Counted from the first letter of the stretch, positions 9,330 through 18,537 are shown. The stretch: DNA of 64,000 bases from Ensifer sp. Root278 (GCF_001429285.1 NZ_LMJJ01000023.1:319041-383040); one strand, 5' to 3'. Made by a program: numbers and translations. The notes: generated by a model not told the origin, from the letters alone.

Positions 9330-10117
9330 CTGCCGGAACGGACGCATCGGAAGCCGCCATTGGCCGAGAACCGGAAATCCGGATCATAGGCCAAACGATA
9401 GGTTGTGGTAAGATGCGCGGAATCGCTGTTCCAGGACCCGCCGCGCAGTACGCGATACGATCTGCCACCCATGGCTCCCTTGGGTTCATGGGGCACATAG
9501 AGATCGCTGGTCCATTCCCAGACATTGCCGATGAGATTGAGCACCCCCTCGCCGCTCGCGCCGGCGGCAAATGACATCGCCGGCGCGGTCATCGGATAGC
9601 CGTCGCTCGCATCGCCGGAGCAACAGATCGTCGTGCCGGCATTGACCCGCCGATAATCCGCCGGCGCCATGCCCCAAGGGAACGCCAGTCCCTCGGTTCC
9701 GCGCGCCGCTCTTTCATATTGCTGCTCCGACGGAAGGGTGAGGACGTAGTGACGGCAAAAGGCATCGGCGTCCGCCCAGCTTACGCCGACGACAGGATGA
9801 TCGTCCAAACCGAGAAGCGGGTGACCGGCATAGAAGGCGGGGCGATGACCCGTCGCAGCCACGAAATCCTGATACTGACGATTGGTGATTTCGGTGCGGT
9901 TGATCGCAAACGCACCGCCTAGCAATTGCCGACGCGGACGTTCGTTGTCCGGGCCATTATCGCGACCGAAGACGAAGGTGCCGGCGGGAATATCGACGAG
10001 CGGATTGCCGGTGATCGGGCCGTCATCAGCGACGGCAGCCCCTGCCGCAAACGTGATCGCGACGACTGCGGCCGCCAACCGGAAATCAGAAGTCGACACG
10101 ACGCTGAGACTCGCCAT
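9326..10117 (-). CDS. Exported SUMF1/FGE-fold protein without the FGE cysteines
   Basis: The product (about 263 residues) has an N-terminal hydrophobic signal (LAAAVVAITFAAGAAVADD) and a full SUMF1 fold: VDIPAGTFVFGRDNGPDNERP, INRTEITNRQYQDFVAATGH, PVVGVSWADADAFCRHY, LPSEQQYERAARG, NLIGNVWEWTSD, RVLRGGSWNSD and GGFRCVRSG. The paired active-site cysteines of true formylglycine-generating enzymes are absent after RGGSW, so sulfatase activation is unlikely; no sulfatase gene is nearby. The start is uncertain: ATG 10117 overlaps the ATPase gene by about 32 bp, and GTG 10099 is an alternative. It sits between the ATPase and the propeller gene in one operon. Confidence 0.8.
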   Translation of the reverse strand: MASLSVVSTSDFRLAAAVVAITFAAGAAVADDGPITGNPLVDIPAGTFVFGRDNGPDNERPRRQLLGGAFAINRTEITNRQYQDFVAATGHRPAFYAGHPLLGLDDHPVVGVSWADADAFCRHYVLTLPSEQQYERAARGTEGLAFPWGMAPADYRRVNAGTTICCSGDASDGYPMTAPAMSFAAGASGEGVLNLIGNVWEWTSDLYVPHEPKGAMGGRSYRVLRGGSWNSDSAHLTTTYRLAYDPDFRFSANGGFRCVRSGR

Positions 10118-11147
10118 CGAAGAGAAACACCCGGTCGGCCACGACCTTGATGCCGATCGGCTGGTCGATCTGGCCGGCGAAATTCTTGTCTGCACGCAAG
10201 GTCAGCAATTGAGCACCGAGCCGCAGGCTGACCAGCGTGTTCTCGCCGGTGAGCTCGACCGAATAGATGGGCGCAACCAGATTGACATCGGCGTCTGCGG
10301 CGCTCGTTGCCTGGACATCTTCCGGGCGAACACCGAGGACGGCGCGGGGAACGGTCGCCTGGCCAAGCCCGCCGACCCTGAAGCCGGCGCTTGTGAACAC
10401 TCCGTCGCGTGCCTCCCCCGGGATGAGGTTCATCGGCGGAGAGCCGATGAAGCCGGCGACGAACAGCGTGCGCGGATTGCTGTAGATTTCCCGCGGCGTT
10501 CCCAGTTGCTCGATCACACCCTTGTTCATGACCGCCACCCGATGCGCCAGCGTCATCGCCTCGATCTGGTCATGCGTGACGTAGATCGTCGTGACCTGCA
10601 ACTCGTGCTGAAGATGTTTCAGCTCCGCGCGCATCTGGGTGCGCAGCTTGGCGTCGAGATTGGAGAGCGGCTCATCCATGAGAAAGACGCGCGGCGTGCG
10701 CACGATCGCACGGGCGAGCGCGACGCGCTGGCGCTGGCCGCCGGAGAGCTCCTTCGGCAGGCGGGAGAGCATGGTCTCGAGTTCCACCCGGCGTGCGACC
10801 TCGGCGATACGTTGCTTGCGTTCCTCCTCAGGCACTTTGCGGATCCTGAGCGGGTAGCCGATATTCTCCTCGACGGTTAAATGCGGATAGAGCGCATAGG
10901 ACTGGAAGACCATCGCCACGTCGCGGTATTTCGGCAGCACGCCATTGATGCGTACCGCATCGATGAAGATGTCACCCGATGTCGCCTCCTCGAGACCGGC
11001 AACCATGCGCATCGTCGTGGTCTTGCCGCAGCCGGAAGGCCCGAGCAGGACCAGGAACTCCTTGTCCCGAACCTCCAGATTGAAGTCGGCCACCGCGACG
11101 AATTCGCCGAACTTCTTGGAGACGTTGTTGAACGTGACGGACGCCAT
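10086..11147 (-). CDS. CUT1-type carbohydrate ABC transporter ATPase
   Basis: This 353-residue MalK/UgpC-type subunit has Walker A GPSGCGKTT, a Q-loop in [18 protein letters not shown], signature [14 protein letters not shown], Walker [17 protein letters not shown] and switch His in YVTHDQIEAMTLAHR. The C-terminal third is the TOBE-type regulatory region (LGVRPEDVQ...). It lies four bases after the second permease and overlaps the SUMF1 gene, so it is in the middle of a six-gene operon. It powers import of the ligand held by the binding protein at 13058-14317; the substrate cannot be deduced. Confidence 0.92.
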   Translation of the reverse strand: MASVTFNNVSKKFGEFVAVADFNLEVRDKEFLVLLGPSGCGKTTTMRMVAGLEEATSGDIFIDAVRINGVLPKYRDVAMVFQSYALYPHLTVEENIGYPLRIRKVPEEERKQRIAEVARRVELETMLSRLPKELSGGQRQRVALARAIVRTPRVFLMDEPLSNLDAKLRTQMRAELKHLQHELQVTTIYVTHDQIEAMTLAHRVAVMNKGVIEQLGTPREIYSNPRTLFVAGFIGSPPMNLIPGEARDGVFTSAGFRVGGLGQATVPRAVLGVRPEDVQATSAADADVNLVAPIYSVELTGENTLVSLRLGAQLLTLRADKNFAGQIDQPIGIKVVADRVFLFDGESQRRVDF

Positions 11148-11151
11148 CGTC

Positions 11152-12018
11152 TCACCCCTTGACCGCCCCGAGAGACAGCCCCCGGACGAGATGCTTCTGA
11201 ACGATGAAAGCGAAGATGACGATCGGCACGCAGGCCATGAAGCCGGCGGCGCTGATTTCCCCCCAATAGGTCTTGTACTGCGTCACCCGCCCGGCGATGC
11301 CGATCGGCAGCGTCTGCGACTGCTCGGTGAGCGTGATGATCAGGGAAAGCAGGAACTCGTTCCAGGAGATGATCAGGCAGAAGATGGCCGTCGCCGCAAG
11401 CCCGGGCCTGGCGAGCGGCAAAGCGACATGGAGGAAGGCGCCCCAGCGCGTGTCGCCGTCGACAATCGCCGCCTCTTCCAGTTCGACCGGCAGGTCCTGG
11501 AAATAGCTCTTCATCATCCAGGTGGCGAACGGCAGGTTGAAGGCTGTGTAGGCGATGATCAGCGCCGACTTCGTGTTGAGCATGTCGAAGTAGTTGAAGA
11601 ACAGGTAGAGCGGGATGATGCTGACGATCGGCGGCATCATCCGCGTCGACAGTATCCAGAAGGAAATCTGCTTACGCCATTGCCAGGGATAGCTGAAGCG
11701 CGCCAGCGCATAACCCGCCATCGTACCAAAAACCACGGAAACGATGGTCGTGCCGGCCGCGACGAGGAAGCTGTTCAGCGCGTAACGCAGGAACGGTCGC
11801 TGAATGAAGGCTTCGTCATAGTGCTTCAATGTCGGGTTGCGCGGCAGCCATTCGGGCGGCACGGCGAAGATATCGATGTCGAACTTGAACGAGTTCGCGG
11901 CGATCCAATAGATCGGGAAAAGCGTGAACACCAAGGCGACGAGGATCGCCAGATAGGCGGACAGGCGGATGAGCCATTCTCTGGTGCGGCTGCGTGTGGG
12001 GAGGGTCGTCGTCGCCAT
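11152..12018 (-). CDS. CUT1 ABC transporter inner-membrane permease (MalG-type)
   Basis: This 288-residue protein has about six transmembrane segments, beginning with LSAYLAILVALVFTLFPIYW. The cytoplasmic EAA loop reads VELEEAAIVDGDTRWGAFLHVALPLARPGL, the usual contact with the ATPase. The N-terminal layout and the FKFDIDIFAVPPEW segment after the first helix are typical of MalG-like partners. It is four bases downstream of the first permease. Confidence 0.92.
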   Translation of the reverse strand: MATTTLPTRSRTREWLIRLSAYLAILVALVFTLFPIYWIAANSFKFDIDIFAVPPEWLPRNPTLKHYDEAFIQRPFLRYALNSFLVAAGTTIVSVVFGTMAGYALARFSYPWQWRKQISFWILSTRMMPPIVSIIPLYLFFNYFDMLNTKSALIIAYTAFNLPFATWMMKSYFQDLPVELEEAAIVDGDTRWGAFLHVALPLARPGLAATAIFCLIISWNEFLLSLIITLTEQSQTLPIGIAGRVTQYKTYWGEISAAGFMACVPIVIFAFIVQKHLVRGLSLGAVKG

Positions 12019-12022
12019 ATCG

Positions 12023-12946
12023 TCAATCCGCCAGCCGCATGCGTTTCATGAACCAGGTGCTGAGAACGATCGTCACGAACAGGACGAACAGCGATATCGC
12101 CGCCGCGTAGCCGGGATCGGCGAAGCGGTAGGCGACCTGGTAGATATAGAGGCTCAGAACCTTGGTGCGATCGGCGGGACCTCCTCCCGTCAGGATGAAG
12201 ACGAGATCGAATAGGCGCAGCGCATCCATGACGCGCAGCAGCAAGGCAATGGCAATCACCGGTTTGAGGAACGGCAGCGTCAGGTCCCAGAACTGCCGCC
12301 AGGACGAGGCGCCATCGAGCGCGGCCGCCTCGTAGGGCTCGACCGGGAGACTTGCCAGCCCCGCCAGCATCAGAAGGAAGATGAAAGGCGTCCATTGCCA
12401 GACGTCGGCAACGATGATCGAAAACATCGCAAGGTTCACGTCGCCCGCCCAGGCCTGCAGTGGAAGGCCGAGACGGAACATGATTTCGTTGAGGACGCCA
12501 AACTGTGGCTCGTAGATGATCTTCCAGGTGATCGCGACGGCGATTGGCGGCAGCATCATCGGGATCATCAGCACAGTCTTCAAGAAGGTGAGCCGGCGAA
12601 TGAACCGATCAAGAAGCAGCGCCAGGCCGAGACCGAGCACGAACTCCACTGACACGGAAACGATGGTAAAGACTGCAGTGTTGCGCAGCGCGGCGTGAAA
12701 TTGTGCATCGGTCAAGAGCCGCGCAAAATTGCCTGGACCGACGAATTGCCAGGGCAGGTCGGGATTGGGGCTGATCTTGTGGACCGCCGCATAGAACATG
12801 TAGAGGCTGGGGAAGATCGTCAGCGCCAGAAGGATGAGCATGGTCGGCGCCAGCATCAGGTAGCGCAGGTGCCGCTCGGTCCAATGTTCGAGTGCGCCAC
12901 CCAGTCGGAGCGACGCCGCCGGTATGCCTTTGCCGGGCTTCAACAT
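12023..12946 (-). CDS. CUT1 ABC transporter inner-membrane permease (MalF-type)
   Basis: This 307-residue permease starts its first membrane helix near residue 28 (YLMLAPTMLILLALTIFPSLY). Its EAA loop (PVEPYEAAALDGASSWRQFWDLTLPFLKPVI) is complete, and FILTGGGPADRTKVLSLYIY is a hallmark of the sugar permease family. It follows the binding-protein gene after a 111-bp gap that contains a stem-loop, and pairs with the permease at 11152-12018. Confidence 0.92.
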   Translation of the reverse strand: MLKPGKGIPAASLRLGGALEHWTERHLRYLMLAPTMLILLALTIFPSLYMFYAAVHKISPNPDLPWQFVGPGNFARLLTDAQFHAALRNTAVFTIVSVSVEFVLGLGLALLLDRFIRRLTFLKTVLMIPMMLPPIAVAITWKIIYEPQFGVLNEIMFRLGLPLQAWAGDVNLAMFSIIVADVWQWTPFIFLLMLAGLASLPVEPYEAAALDGASSWRQFWDLTLPFLKPVIAIALLLRVMDALRLFDLVFILTGGGPADRTKVLSLYIYQVAYRFADPGYAAAISLFVLFVTIVLSTWFMKRMRLAD

Positions 12947-12992
12947 CGATTTCTCCCGCAGGCGCTGTCCATACAGACCTCAAGTGCGACCC

Positions 12993-13011
12993 CACCGGAC
13001 CGATGCCGGTG
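12993..13011 (-). promoter_or_regulatory. Stem-loop between binding-protein and permease genes
   Basis: CACCGG and CCGGTG (12993-12998, 13006-13011) form a short stem with a 7-base loop in the 111-bp gap after the binding-protein gene. No T-tract follows, so a 3'-end stabiliser or partial attenuator is more likely than a full terminator. Confidence 0.5.
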
Positions 13012-13057
13012 CGGCCGCGAGAGTAGGGTCTGTGGCCCCGCCGATATATGCCTCCGC

Positions 13058-14317
13058 CTATTTAAGGCCGGTGATTTCTTCGACCGCTGCCTGTGAGTTC
13101 TTCAGCGCTTCCTCGGGCGTGATCGTGCCCGCGACCACCTTGGAAAGCTCGATGCCGAAGGCATTTTCGATCTCCGGCCACTTCGGATGGCGCGGCCGTG
13201 GCGTCGAGGCCTGGATCGCCTCCATCAGCACCGGGTAGTGGCGGAATTTCTCCTGCTTGGTCAGTTCCGGGTCGGTAAAGACCGAGGTCCGCACCGGTGG
13301 GTTGCCGCGCTCGGCGGAGATCTTGATCTGCTCGGGCGAAGTCGCCCACAGCATGAAGTCGAAGGCTTCTTGCTTGTTCTTGGAGGCCGACATGATGCCC
13401 ATGGTCCAATGGCCGATTTCCGAGCTGCCCGCTTTCGTGCCCGCCGGGATCGGGCTGTAGGAGATCTTGCCGACCATTTTCGATTGGCTCGGATCCTCGA
13501 AGGTCGCAACCCAGTTCGGCCAGTTGATTGACGAGGCGGCGGTGCCGGCGGCAAGCGCAGTGCCCACTTCGTTGGCGTTGTAGCTCTCGATCCCCTTTGG
13601 CGAAACGTCGCGGAGCGCCATGAAGGTCTTCATCGCGGCCGCGCCTTCCGGCGTGTCGATCGTCACCTTTGTGCGATCCGCGTTGAACATATCGGCGCCG
13701 TAGGACCAGAAGATCGGCATGAAGTCGGCCACGACCGGGTTACCCTGACCGCCGCGGAAGACATAACCGAAATAGCGGCCGCCGCCGTCCTTGGTCAGCG
13801 CCTGGCTCGCCTTCAAGACGTCATCCCAGGTCTTGGGAGCGTCGACGCCGGCTTCCTTGTACTTGGCGGCGTCATAGAAGAACATCTGGGCGTTTCCCAC
13901 ATAGGGCAGGCAAACATAGGGGCCGGTATTGTAAGGGTTGCGGCAGATCGCCAGCGACTTCGACAGGAAGTCGGTGTCCGGCCCCTCCAGGCCCGCTTTC
14001 TTGAAGTATGGTGTCAAATCCTCGAGATGTCCGTTCTCGGCGAAAAACGGAATCCACGGGTCATCCATCAGAATGATGTCGAATACGCCGGATTTGGTTG
14101 CCCCTGCATTGGCTCCCTGTTCGAAGACGTTGGCATAGGGCGCCTGCACGATCTCCACCTTCGTGCCCTTCATCTTCGAGTAGTCGTCGGCAGCAGCCCT
14201 AAGGCCGTCCCCCTCGCTGCTCGATGGCACGAGGACCGTGAAATCGGCCCAAGCGGCTCCGTTGATCGCAAGCGCGGACGCCGCGGCAGCCAAGATGAGA
14301 AACAATTTGCGAACCAT
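13058..14317 (-). CDS. Periplasmic sugar-binding protein, ABC family 1
   Basis: Of two adjacent ATGs, 14317 has the better spacing (6 bases) from GGAGG, giving 419 residues. A signal peptide (MVRKLFLILAAAASALAINGAAWA) precedes an SBP_bac_1 fold: FTVLVPSSSEGDGLRAAADDY, a Tyr/Ala-rich cleft segment (APYANVFEQGANAG), FDIILMDDPWIPFFAENGHLEDL and SEIGHWTMGIMSASKNKQEAFDF. It is first in the operon with two permeases, ATPase, SUMF1 protein and propeller. The family suggests an oligosaccharide, polyol or related ligand; the sequence does not say which. Confidence 0.9.
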   Translation of the reverse strand: MVRKLFLILAAAASALAINGAAWADFTVLVPSSSEGDGLRAAADDYSKMKGTKVEIVQAPYANVFEQGANAGATKSGVFDIILMDDPWIPFFAENGHLEDLTPYFKKAGLEGPDTDFLSKSLAICRNPYNTGPYVCLPYVGNAQMFFYDAAKYKEAGVDAPKTWDDVLKASQALTKDGGGRYFGYVFRGGQGNPVVADFMPIFWSYGADMFNADRTKVTIDTPEGAAAMKTFMALRDVSPKGIESYNANEVGTALAAGTAASSINWPNWVATFEDPSQSKMVGKISYSPIPAGTKAGSSEIGHWTMGIMSASKNKQEAFDFMLWATSPEQIKISAERGNPPVRTSVFTDPELTKQEKFRHYPVLMEAIQASTPRPRHPKWPEIENAFGIELSKVVAGTITPEEALKNSQAAVEEITGLK

Positions 14318-14542
14318 CATACACCTCCCAATCCGAGTTTCGGTCAATGGTCGACTTTGCGGACGGCCTGACCTGGTCCGGCATGGTGGAGACACTGCCT
14401 CGACATCCACGAACGACTGAACTGCGAGATGAAACGGAGGCCGGCATCTCCTAAGCCGGCTGTTGCTCCCGCGATGAGTTTATCACATCGAAAGCCTTAT
14501 TCAGAGAGGTTGTATTAGTATTTACTGTTATTTGAGATTGCC

Positions 14543-16036
14543 TCAGCGCCAATTCGACAAGGCGCTGATACGCCCATCCGTGGTGCCCCGCCTGATGCGG
14601 TCCAGGAATCGCTGGTATCCGGGATGTTCGATAAGCAGCCGCCGGCCGAGGCCCGACAGGAAATCGACATCCTTCGCATCCAATGTCAGTCTGTTGTGGA
14701 GCGTCATGATCCGCCGTGCCACCGGCGGGTCGACGATGTCGGTCAAGGCCAGCCGGACGACGTCGACATCGAGATCGCCGCAGTTCCGTTTCGCCCTCCC
14801 GTTACCGCAACGCCACTTCACGAACCTGTCGCGCCATGCCGGCAGATGATTGCGGAAGGCATCGAAACTCTGGAGATTGGGAATGTTGATCATCGCGTCG
14901 ATGGCCGCGACAATCGCGTCCGGCGCCTTGGGGCTATCGACGGTTTTCGACAGATCCCCTCCGATCCGGGTCGAGGCATCCACGACGATGACGATCACGT
15001 GCCTCAAGCGCTGGGCCCGCTCCTCGGGAATGGGTTCGGGTGCAGACCGCACCATCAGATGCAACAGACTCTGTGTTCCGACGCCATCCACCAGACCGCC
15101 GTCGTAGAGCTTGAGGTAGTTCAGGTCTTTTGCTGTTTCGTATCGCCGAAGGGCGTCGGCGTACTCGCTTGCGACAAGCGAACCCGCTGCGCGTGATCCG
15201 GCAACCGGGGCAGCCTTTTCAGGCAGCGCCTCGCAACCCGTCCGGAAGTTCTGCAAGGTCAAGGGCGCAAAGACGACCGGGACGGCGGCCGAGGCCGCGA
15301 CAGCATAGGCGAGCGGATAGTCGTCAAAATCGCTGCAAATGGCAGTGAAAGATTCACGGTCGAAGATGAACGGCGCGCGGTTGTAGAGGTCGGTCGCATG
15401 GATCACCAGGCGCGGATGGCCCGGGCGCGCCACCGTGCCGAGCGTTGCGCCCTTGAACAGGTTCGCATCAAGCCAGGCGGGCAAGCCGGACCGGTCGTTC
15501 ACCCCGCCCTGATAGCCGCGCAGGATGTTCCCCGGCGAAAACGACAACCGGAGCGACGCCTCGACGTTTCGCCCGAGAAAGCGCTCGCGGAAGTCGGCGA
15601 GGCCTGGGCGGCCGTAAAGTGCGAAGTACGACGCAAGCACCGCCCCGCCAGAAACGCCGGCGACGACGGCAACCTCGTCCGCGAGCTTGCGTCCTCTTAC
15701 CCCTGGCGATGGCGCCTCCGCCAGAGCCGACAGCACACCATAGCCGAACGCAGCCGAGCGGGCGCCGCCCCCGGAAAACGCAAGAATGATACCCGTGTCG
15801 TCGGCATCCGGCGTCGGTTGCTGCAGCGGGACGGCTCCGGTCGTCAATTCCAGCCGCCTGTTCGTCGGCGTCACGTCCGGGCCGACGCAGCCAGCCATGG
15901 CAAGCGCGAATGCCAGAACCGCGTACTGCAGAAGCCTTGAGGAATGGATCGCCGCAGCCCACCCCGTGGCTGGGTTGCGGCCGGGTCGATCTCCATGTGC
16001 GTGGCGCGAACGCCACCTTCGGTTCCCGATTTTCAT
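14543..16036 (-). CDS. Patatin-like phospholipase, probable lipoprotein
   Basis: The chosen ATG at 16036 gives about 497 residues; the start is uncertain because other in-frame starts lie upstream and downstream. A hydrophobic segment with lipobox-like AMAGC lies near residue 50. The patatin signature is complete: GIILAFSGGGARSAAFGYG (oxyanion Gly-rich loop), GVSGGAVLASYFALYG (nucleophile Ser in GxSxG) and LKLYDGGLVDGVGT (catalytic Asp in DGG). Patatins hydrolyse acyl esters of phospholipids. It is a single gene, divergent from the response regulator at 16329 and upstream of the sugar operon on the same strand. Confidence 0.88.
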   Translation of the reverse strand: MKIGNRRWRSRHAHGDRPGRNPATGWAAAIHSSRLLQYAVLAFALAMAGCVGPDVTPTNRRLELTTGAVPLQQPTPDADDTGIILAFSGGGARSAAFGYGVLSALAEAPSPGVRGRKLADEVAVVAGVSGGAVLASYFALYGRPGLADFRERFLGRNVEASLRLSFSPGNILRGYQGGVNDRSGLPAWLDANLFKGATLGTVARPGHPRLVIHATDLYNRAPFIFDRESFTAICSDFDDYPLAYAVAASAAVPVVFAPLTLQNFRTGCEALPEKAAPVAGSRAAGSLVASEYADALRRYETAKDLNYLKLYDGGLVDGVGTQSLLHLMVRSAPEPIPEERAQRLRHVIVIVVDASTRIGGDLSKTVDSPKAPDAIVAAIDAMINIPNLQSFDAFRNHLPAWRDRFVKWRCGNGRAKRNCGDLDVDVVRLALTDIVDPPVARRIMTLHNRLTLDAKDVDFLSGLGRRLLIEHPGYQRFLDRIRRGTTDGRISALSNWR

Positions 16037-16328
16037 GCGTCCTGATCCAGGCCCTTTGGCGATATCTCGCGGAACGCATGCCCACGAGCGATTGTCGCAC
16101 AGCCTAAGGATCAACATTGAGACAGCATGTCATGCGCCGCGCTCGCAACGAATGATTGTGCAATGCTGGCGATCGGGATTAGCTTGCGGCATCCTACGGA
16201 AGGAACGCCCTCTTTGAAGATACCGATCGAACCAGCATTTGCCCCATAGGACGAATGACAGGTTCCCTCAATGAAGCGGCACTACGTTGCGCGCGCGTAA
16301 CGACATTTGCACGAGGTGAAGCGCAATC

Positions 16329-17003
16329 ATGCGGGTCTTGCTGGTCGAGGATGAGAAGGAACTCGCGGATGCGCTGAGGGCGGCGTTGAGCAATCACAGG
16401 ATGATCGCGGATCATGCGCGCGACCTCGCCGAAGCGGCCTTGATCCTGCGCGATGCGGTCTACGATGTCATCGTGCTCGACCGCAAGCTTCCGGATGGTG
16501 ACGGGCTCTCGCTCATCCCCAAGATACGGGCGCGCGGCAACAACGTGCCCGTGCTGGTGCTGACCGCACTCGACGACCTCGCCGACCGGGTTGCAGGGCT
16601 CGATGGTGGGGCCGACGATTACATCGGCAAACCCTTTGCCTTTGAGGAGCTGCTGGCGCGACTGCGGGCGTTGGCGCGGCGGCCGATCCCTGTGCAGTCC
16701 GACATAGTCACGGCCGGGCGCTTCTCCTTCGACCTCGCGCATTGCGAGGCAAGCGTGGCCGGCACATCGCTGAAAATGCCGCGGCGCGAGCTTCTGGTGC
16801 TCGAAACCCTCACCCGCCGCATGGGCCGGATGGTGCTGCGCGCCGCCTTGATGGAAGCGGTGTTCGGCCTCGACGACGAAATCCAGTCCAACGCACTCGA
16901 CACCCATATCTCGCGCGTCCGCCGCAAGCTGCAGCAGGCGGACGCCGGCGTGATCATCAACGGCATCCGCGGCGTCGGCTACCTCTTGCGGGAAGGCTCA
17001 TGA
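16329..17003 (+). CDS. OmpR/PhoB-family response regulator
   Basis: This 224-residue protein has a receiver domain (MRVLLVEDEKELADAL acidic pocket, phospho-acceptor D51 in VIVLDRKLPDGDG, LTAL switch Thr and DDYIGKPF Lys). It is followed by a winged-helix DNA-binding domain (LKMPRRELLVLETLTRR ... VSRVRRKLQ-type recognition region, here ISRVRRKLQQADAGVIINGIRGVGYLL). The stop overlaps the histidine kinase start (ATGA), so the two are translated together. The target genes cannot be inferred. Confidence 0.95.
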   Translation: MRVLLVEDEKELADALRAALSNHRMIADHARDLAEAALILRDAVYDVIVLDRKLPDGDGLSLIPKIRARGNNVPVLVLTALDDLADRVAGLDGGADDYIGKPFAFEELLARLRALARRPIPVQSDIVTAGRFSFDLAHCEASVAGTSLKMPRRELLVLETLTRRMGRMVLRAALMEAVFGLDDEIQSNALDTHISRVRRKLQQADAGVIINGIRGVGYLLREGS

Positions 17004-18370
17004 GCGGCAGCGCTTCGCATTCGTTCAAATGGCGTCTCGTCGGCTGGCTGGTGCTGTTCGAGACGGTCGCGACCCTGGTCGTGATCGCCATTGCCGTCGG
17101 TTTGCTCTGGGTGACCGGCTATCTCATTGACGGCTACGAGAACGGCAATGTCGACGTCTTAAAGGATGCCATCACCCGCAATCAGAACGGCGACCTCGTC
17201 CTTCAGGAAACGCCTGACTTGACCCGGTTGCGTCAGCAGGCGGGGAACATCTGGTTCATCGTGCGTGACAAGGAAGGATACAGTCTCTCCGAAGGAGAGG
17301 TGCCCGACGCCTTCGCCTTTGCGACCGCCGGCCTCGAGCACATGAACGACGCCCGCTTCAGGCTTTCCCCGGACAAGAACGCGCGCCCGGAAGCCGTTGT
17401 CAAATGGCTCGAGTCCCCGGCCGGCAGCGTCCAGATATTCAGCGGCACAGAAGGGGAGCTGACCTTGAGCCGCCTTCTGCTCAGCACGACCGGCGCCTTC
17501 CTCACGATCTTCGTGCCGATGCTGCTGCTTCTGGCGTTTGCGACCGTGGTGGTCACGCCGATCGTCGTTCGCAGGATGCTGTCGGGCCTGTCACACGCCG
17601 CCTCGCATGCAGCGCATATCGAATATGACCAGCGCGGCATCCAGATGCCGGTCGCGGACGTTCCCTCGGAATTCCTGCCGCTGGTGACGGCGGTCAACGA
17701 TGCGCTGGTGCGGCTTGATGACGGGTATACAAGACATAAGCGCTTTCTGGCGCAGGCGGCGCATGAACTGCGCACACCGGTCGCCATCCTCGGCGCCCGT
17801 ATCGCGTCGCTTCCACCGGGACCGGACAAGACCCGACTCAACGAGGACGTGACGCGCCTTTCAATTCTGGCAGGCCAGTTGCTCGACCTCGAACGTCTCG
17901 ATGCCCAAAAGGACGAGTTCAGGCCCGTCGATCTCGCAGCGCTTGCCGAGCGGGTGATCGTTGCGCTCGCACCACTTGCCTTCGGAGCGGGCTACGAGAT
18001 GACCTTCGAGGCAGATCAACGCCCTGTCATGGTGACGGGGGACGAAGCATCGTTGGAGCGGGCGCTTACCAATCTCGTACAGAACGCCATCGACCATGGC
18101 GGTCGCCGGGGCACGATCACGGTTAAGGTCGACTCGCAAGGTTCGATCGATGTGTGCGACGACGGCGACGGAATACCGCGCAGCGAGACGGACAAGATAT
18201 TCGAGCCGTTCCAGCGGCTGCGCAAGGACGGCAAGGGCGCCGGCCTTGGGCTCAATCTCGTGCAGAAAATCGCCCATCTGCACGGCGGTTACGTCGATGT
18301 CGCCCGCTCGGCGTCCGGCGGCGCTTGCATGCGCATTGTGCTGCCGCTTTCGCAAGGCGTTGAAGCCTAA
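17000..18370 (+). CDS. Sensor histidine kinase
   Basis: ATG 17000 overlaps the regulator stop and gives 456 residues. Two membrane segments (about 15-40 and 160-185, LSTTGAFLTIFVPMLLLLAFA) bracket a periplasmic sensor of about 120 residues. A HAMP-like linker leads to the H-box (AQAAHELRTPVAILGARI, His near 254), N-box (LTNLVQNAIDHGG), D/F region (VCDDGDGIPRSETDKIFEPFQRL) and G2 box (GLGLNLVQKIAHLHGG). It is an ordinary membrane partner for the regulator upstream. The signal sensed is unknown. Confidence 0.94.
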   Translation: MSGSASHSFKWRLVGWLVLFETVATLVVIAIAVGLLWVTGYLIDGYENGNVDVLKDAITRNQNGDLVLQETPDLTRLRQQAGNIWFIVRDKEGYSLSEGEVPDAFAFATAGLEHMNDARFRLSPDKNARPEAVVKWLESPAGSVQIFSGTEGELTLSRLLLSTTGAFLTIFVPMLLLLAFATVVVTPIVVRRMLSGLSHAASHAAHIEYDQRGIQMPVADVPSEFLPLVTAVNDALVRLDDGYTRHKRFLAQAAHELRTPVAILGARIASLPPGPDKTRLNEDVTRLSILAGQLLDLERLDAQKDEFRPVDLAALAERVIVALAPLAFGAGYEMTFEADQRPVMVTGDEASLERALTNLVQNAIDHGGRRGTITVKVDSQGSIDVCDDGDGIPRSETDKIFEPFQRLRKDGKGAGLGLNLVQKIAHLHGGYVDVARSASGGACMRIVLPLSQGVEA

Positions 18371-18411
18371 CTGGATGTTTCCTTTAATCGTCTCCGATCA
18401 AAGGACAAAAA

Positions 18412-18474
18412 CATGCAGCAATTCAAAGTGCTACAGCGACCTTTGCGCGTCTGACAAGACGCGCGGCGCTGTAG
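18412..18474 (+). repeat. Dispersed palindromic intergenic repeat, copy 2
   Basis: It begins CATGCAGCAATTCAAAGTGC, then forms a two-tier stem: outer arms CTACAGCG/CGCTGTAG and inner arms GCGCGTCT/AGACGCGC with a GACA loop. The start also encodes a 13-codon frame (18413-18454, MQQFKVLQRPLRV). It lies between the convergent histidine kinase and agaL2 genes, like copy 1 at 8245-8306. Confidence 0.82.
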
Positions 18475-18484
18475 TGAAAGGACA

Positions 18485-18510
18485 AGCCCCGGAACAGCAG
18501 TTCCGGGGCT
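18485..18510. terminator. Strong hairpin between convergent genes
   Basis: AGCCCCGGAAC and GTTCCGGGGCT (18485-18495, 18500-18510) form a perfect 11-bp stem with an AGCA loop. No T-tract follows on either strand, so termination efficiency is uncertain. Its place between two converging genes suggests a shared transcript end. Confidence 0.55.
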
Positions 18511-18537
18511 CGATCGCAGCTTAGCCGGGAGAAAGAG

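Noticed and set aside
9326-10117. Formylglycine-generating enzyme activity
   Set aside because: The fold is right, but the active-site cysteine pair is missing and no sulfatase is nearby.
18413-18454. 13-codon peptide frame in the repeat
   Set aside because: The frame is broken in the other copy by a one-base deletion and there is no clear ribosome site, so I treat it as part of the repeat.
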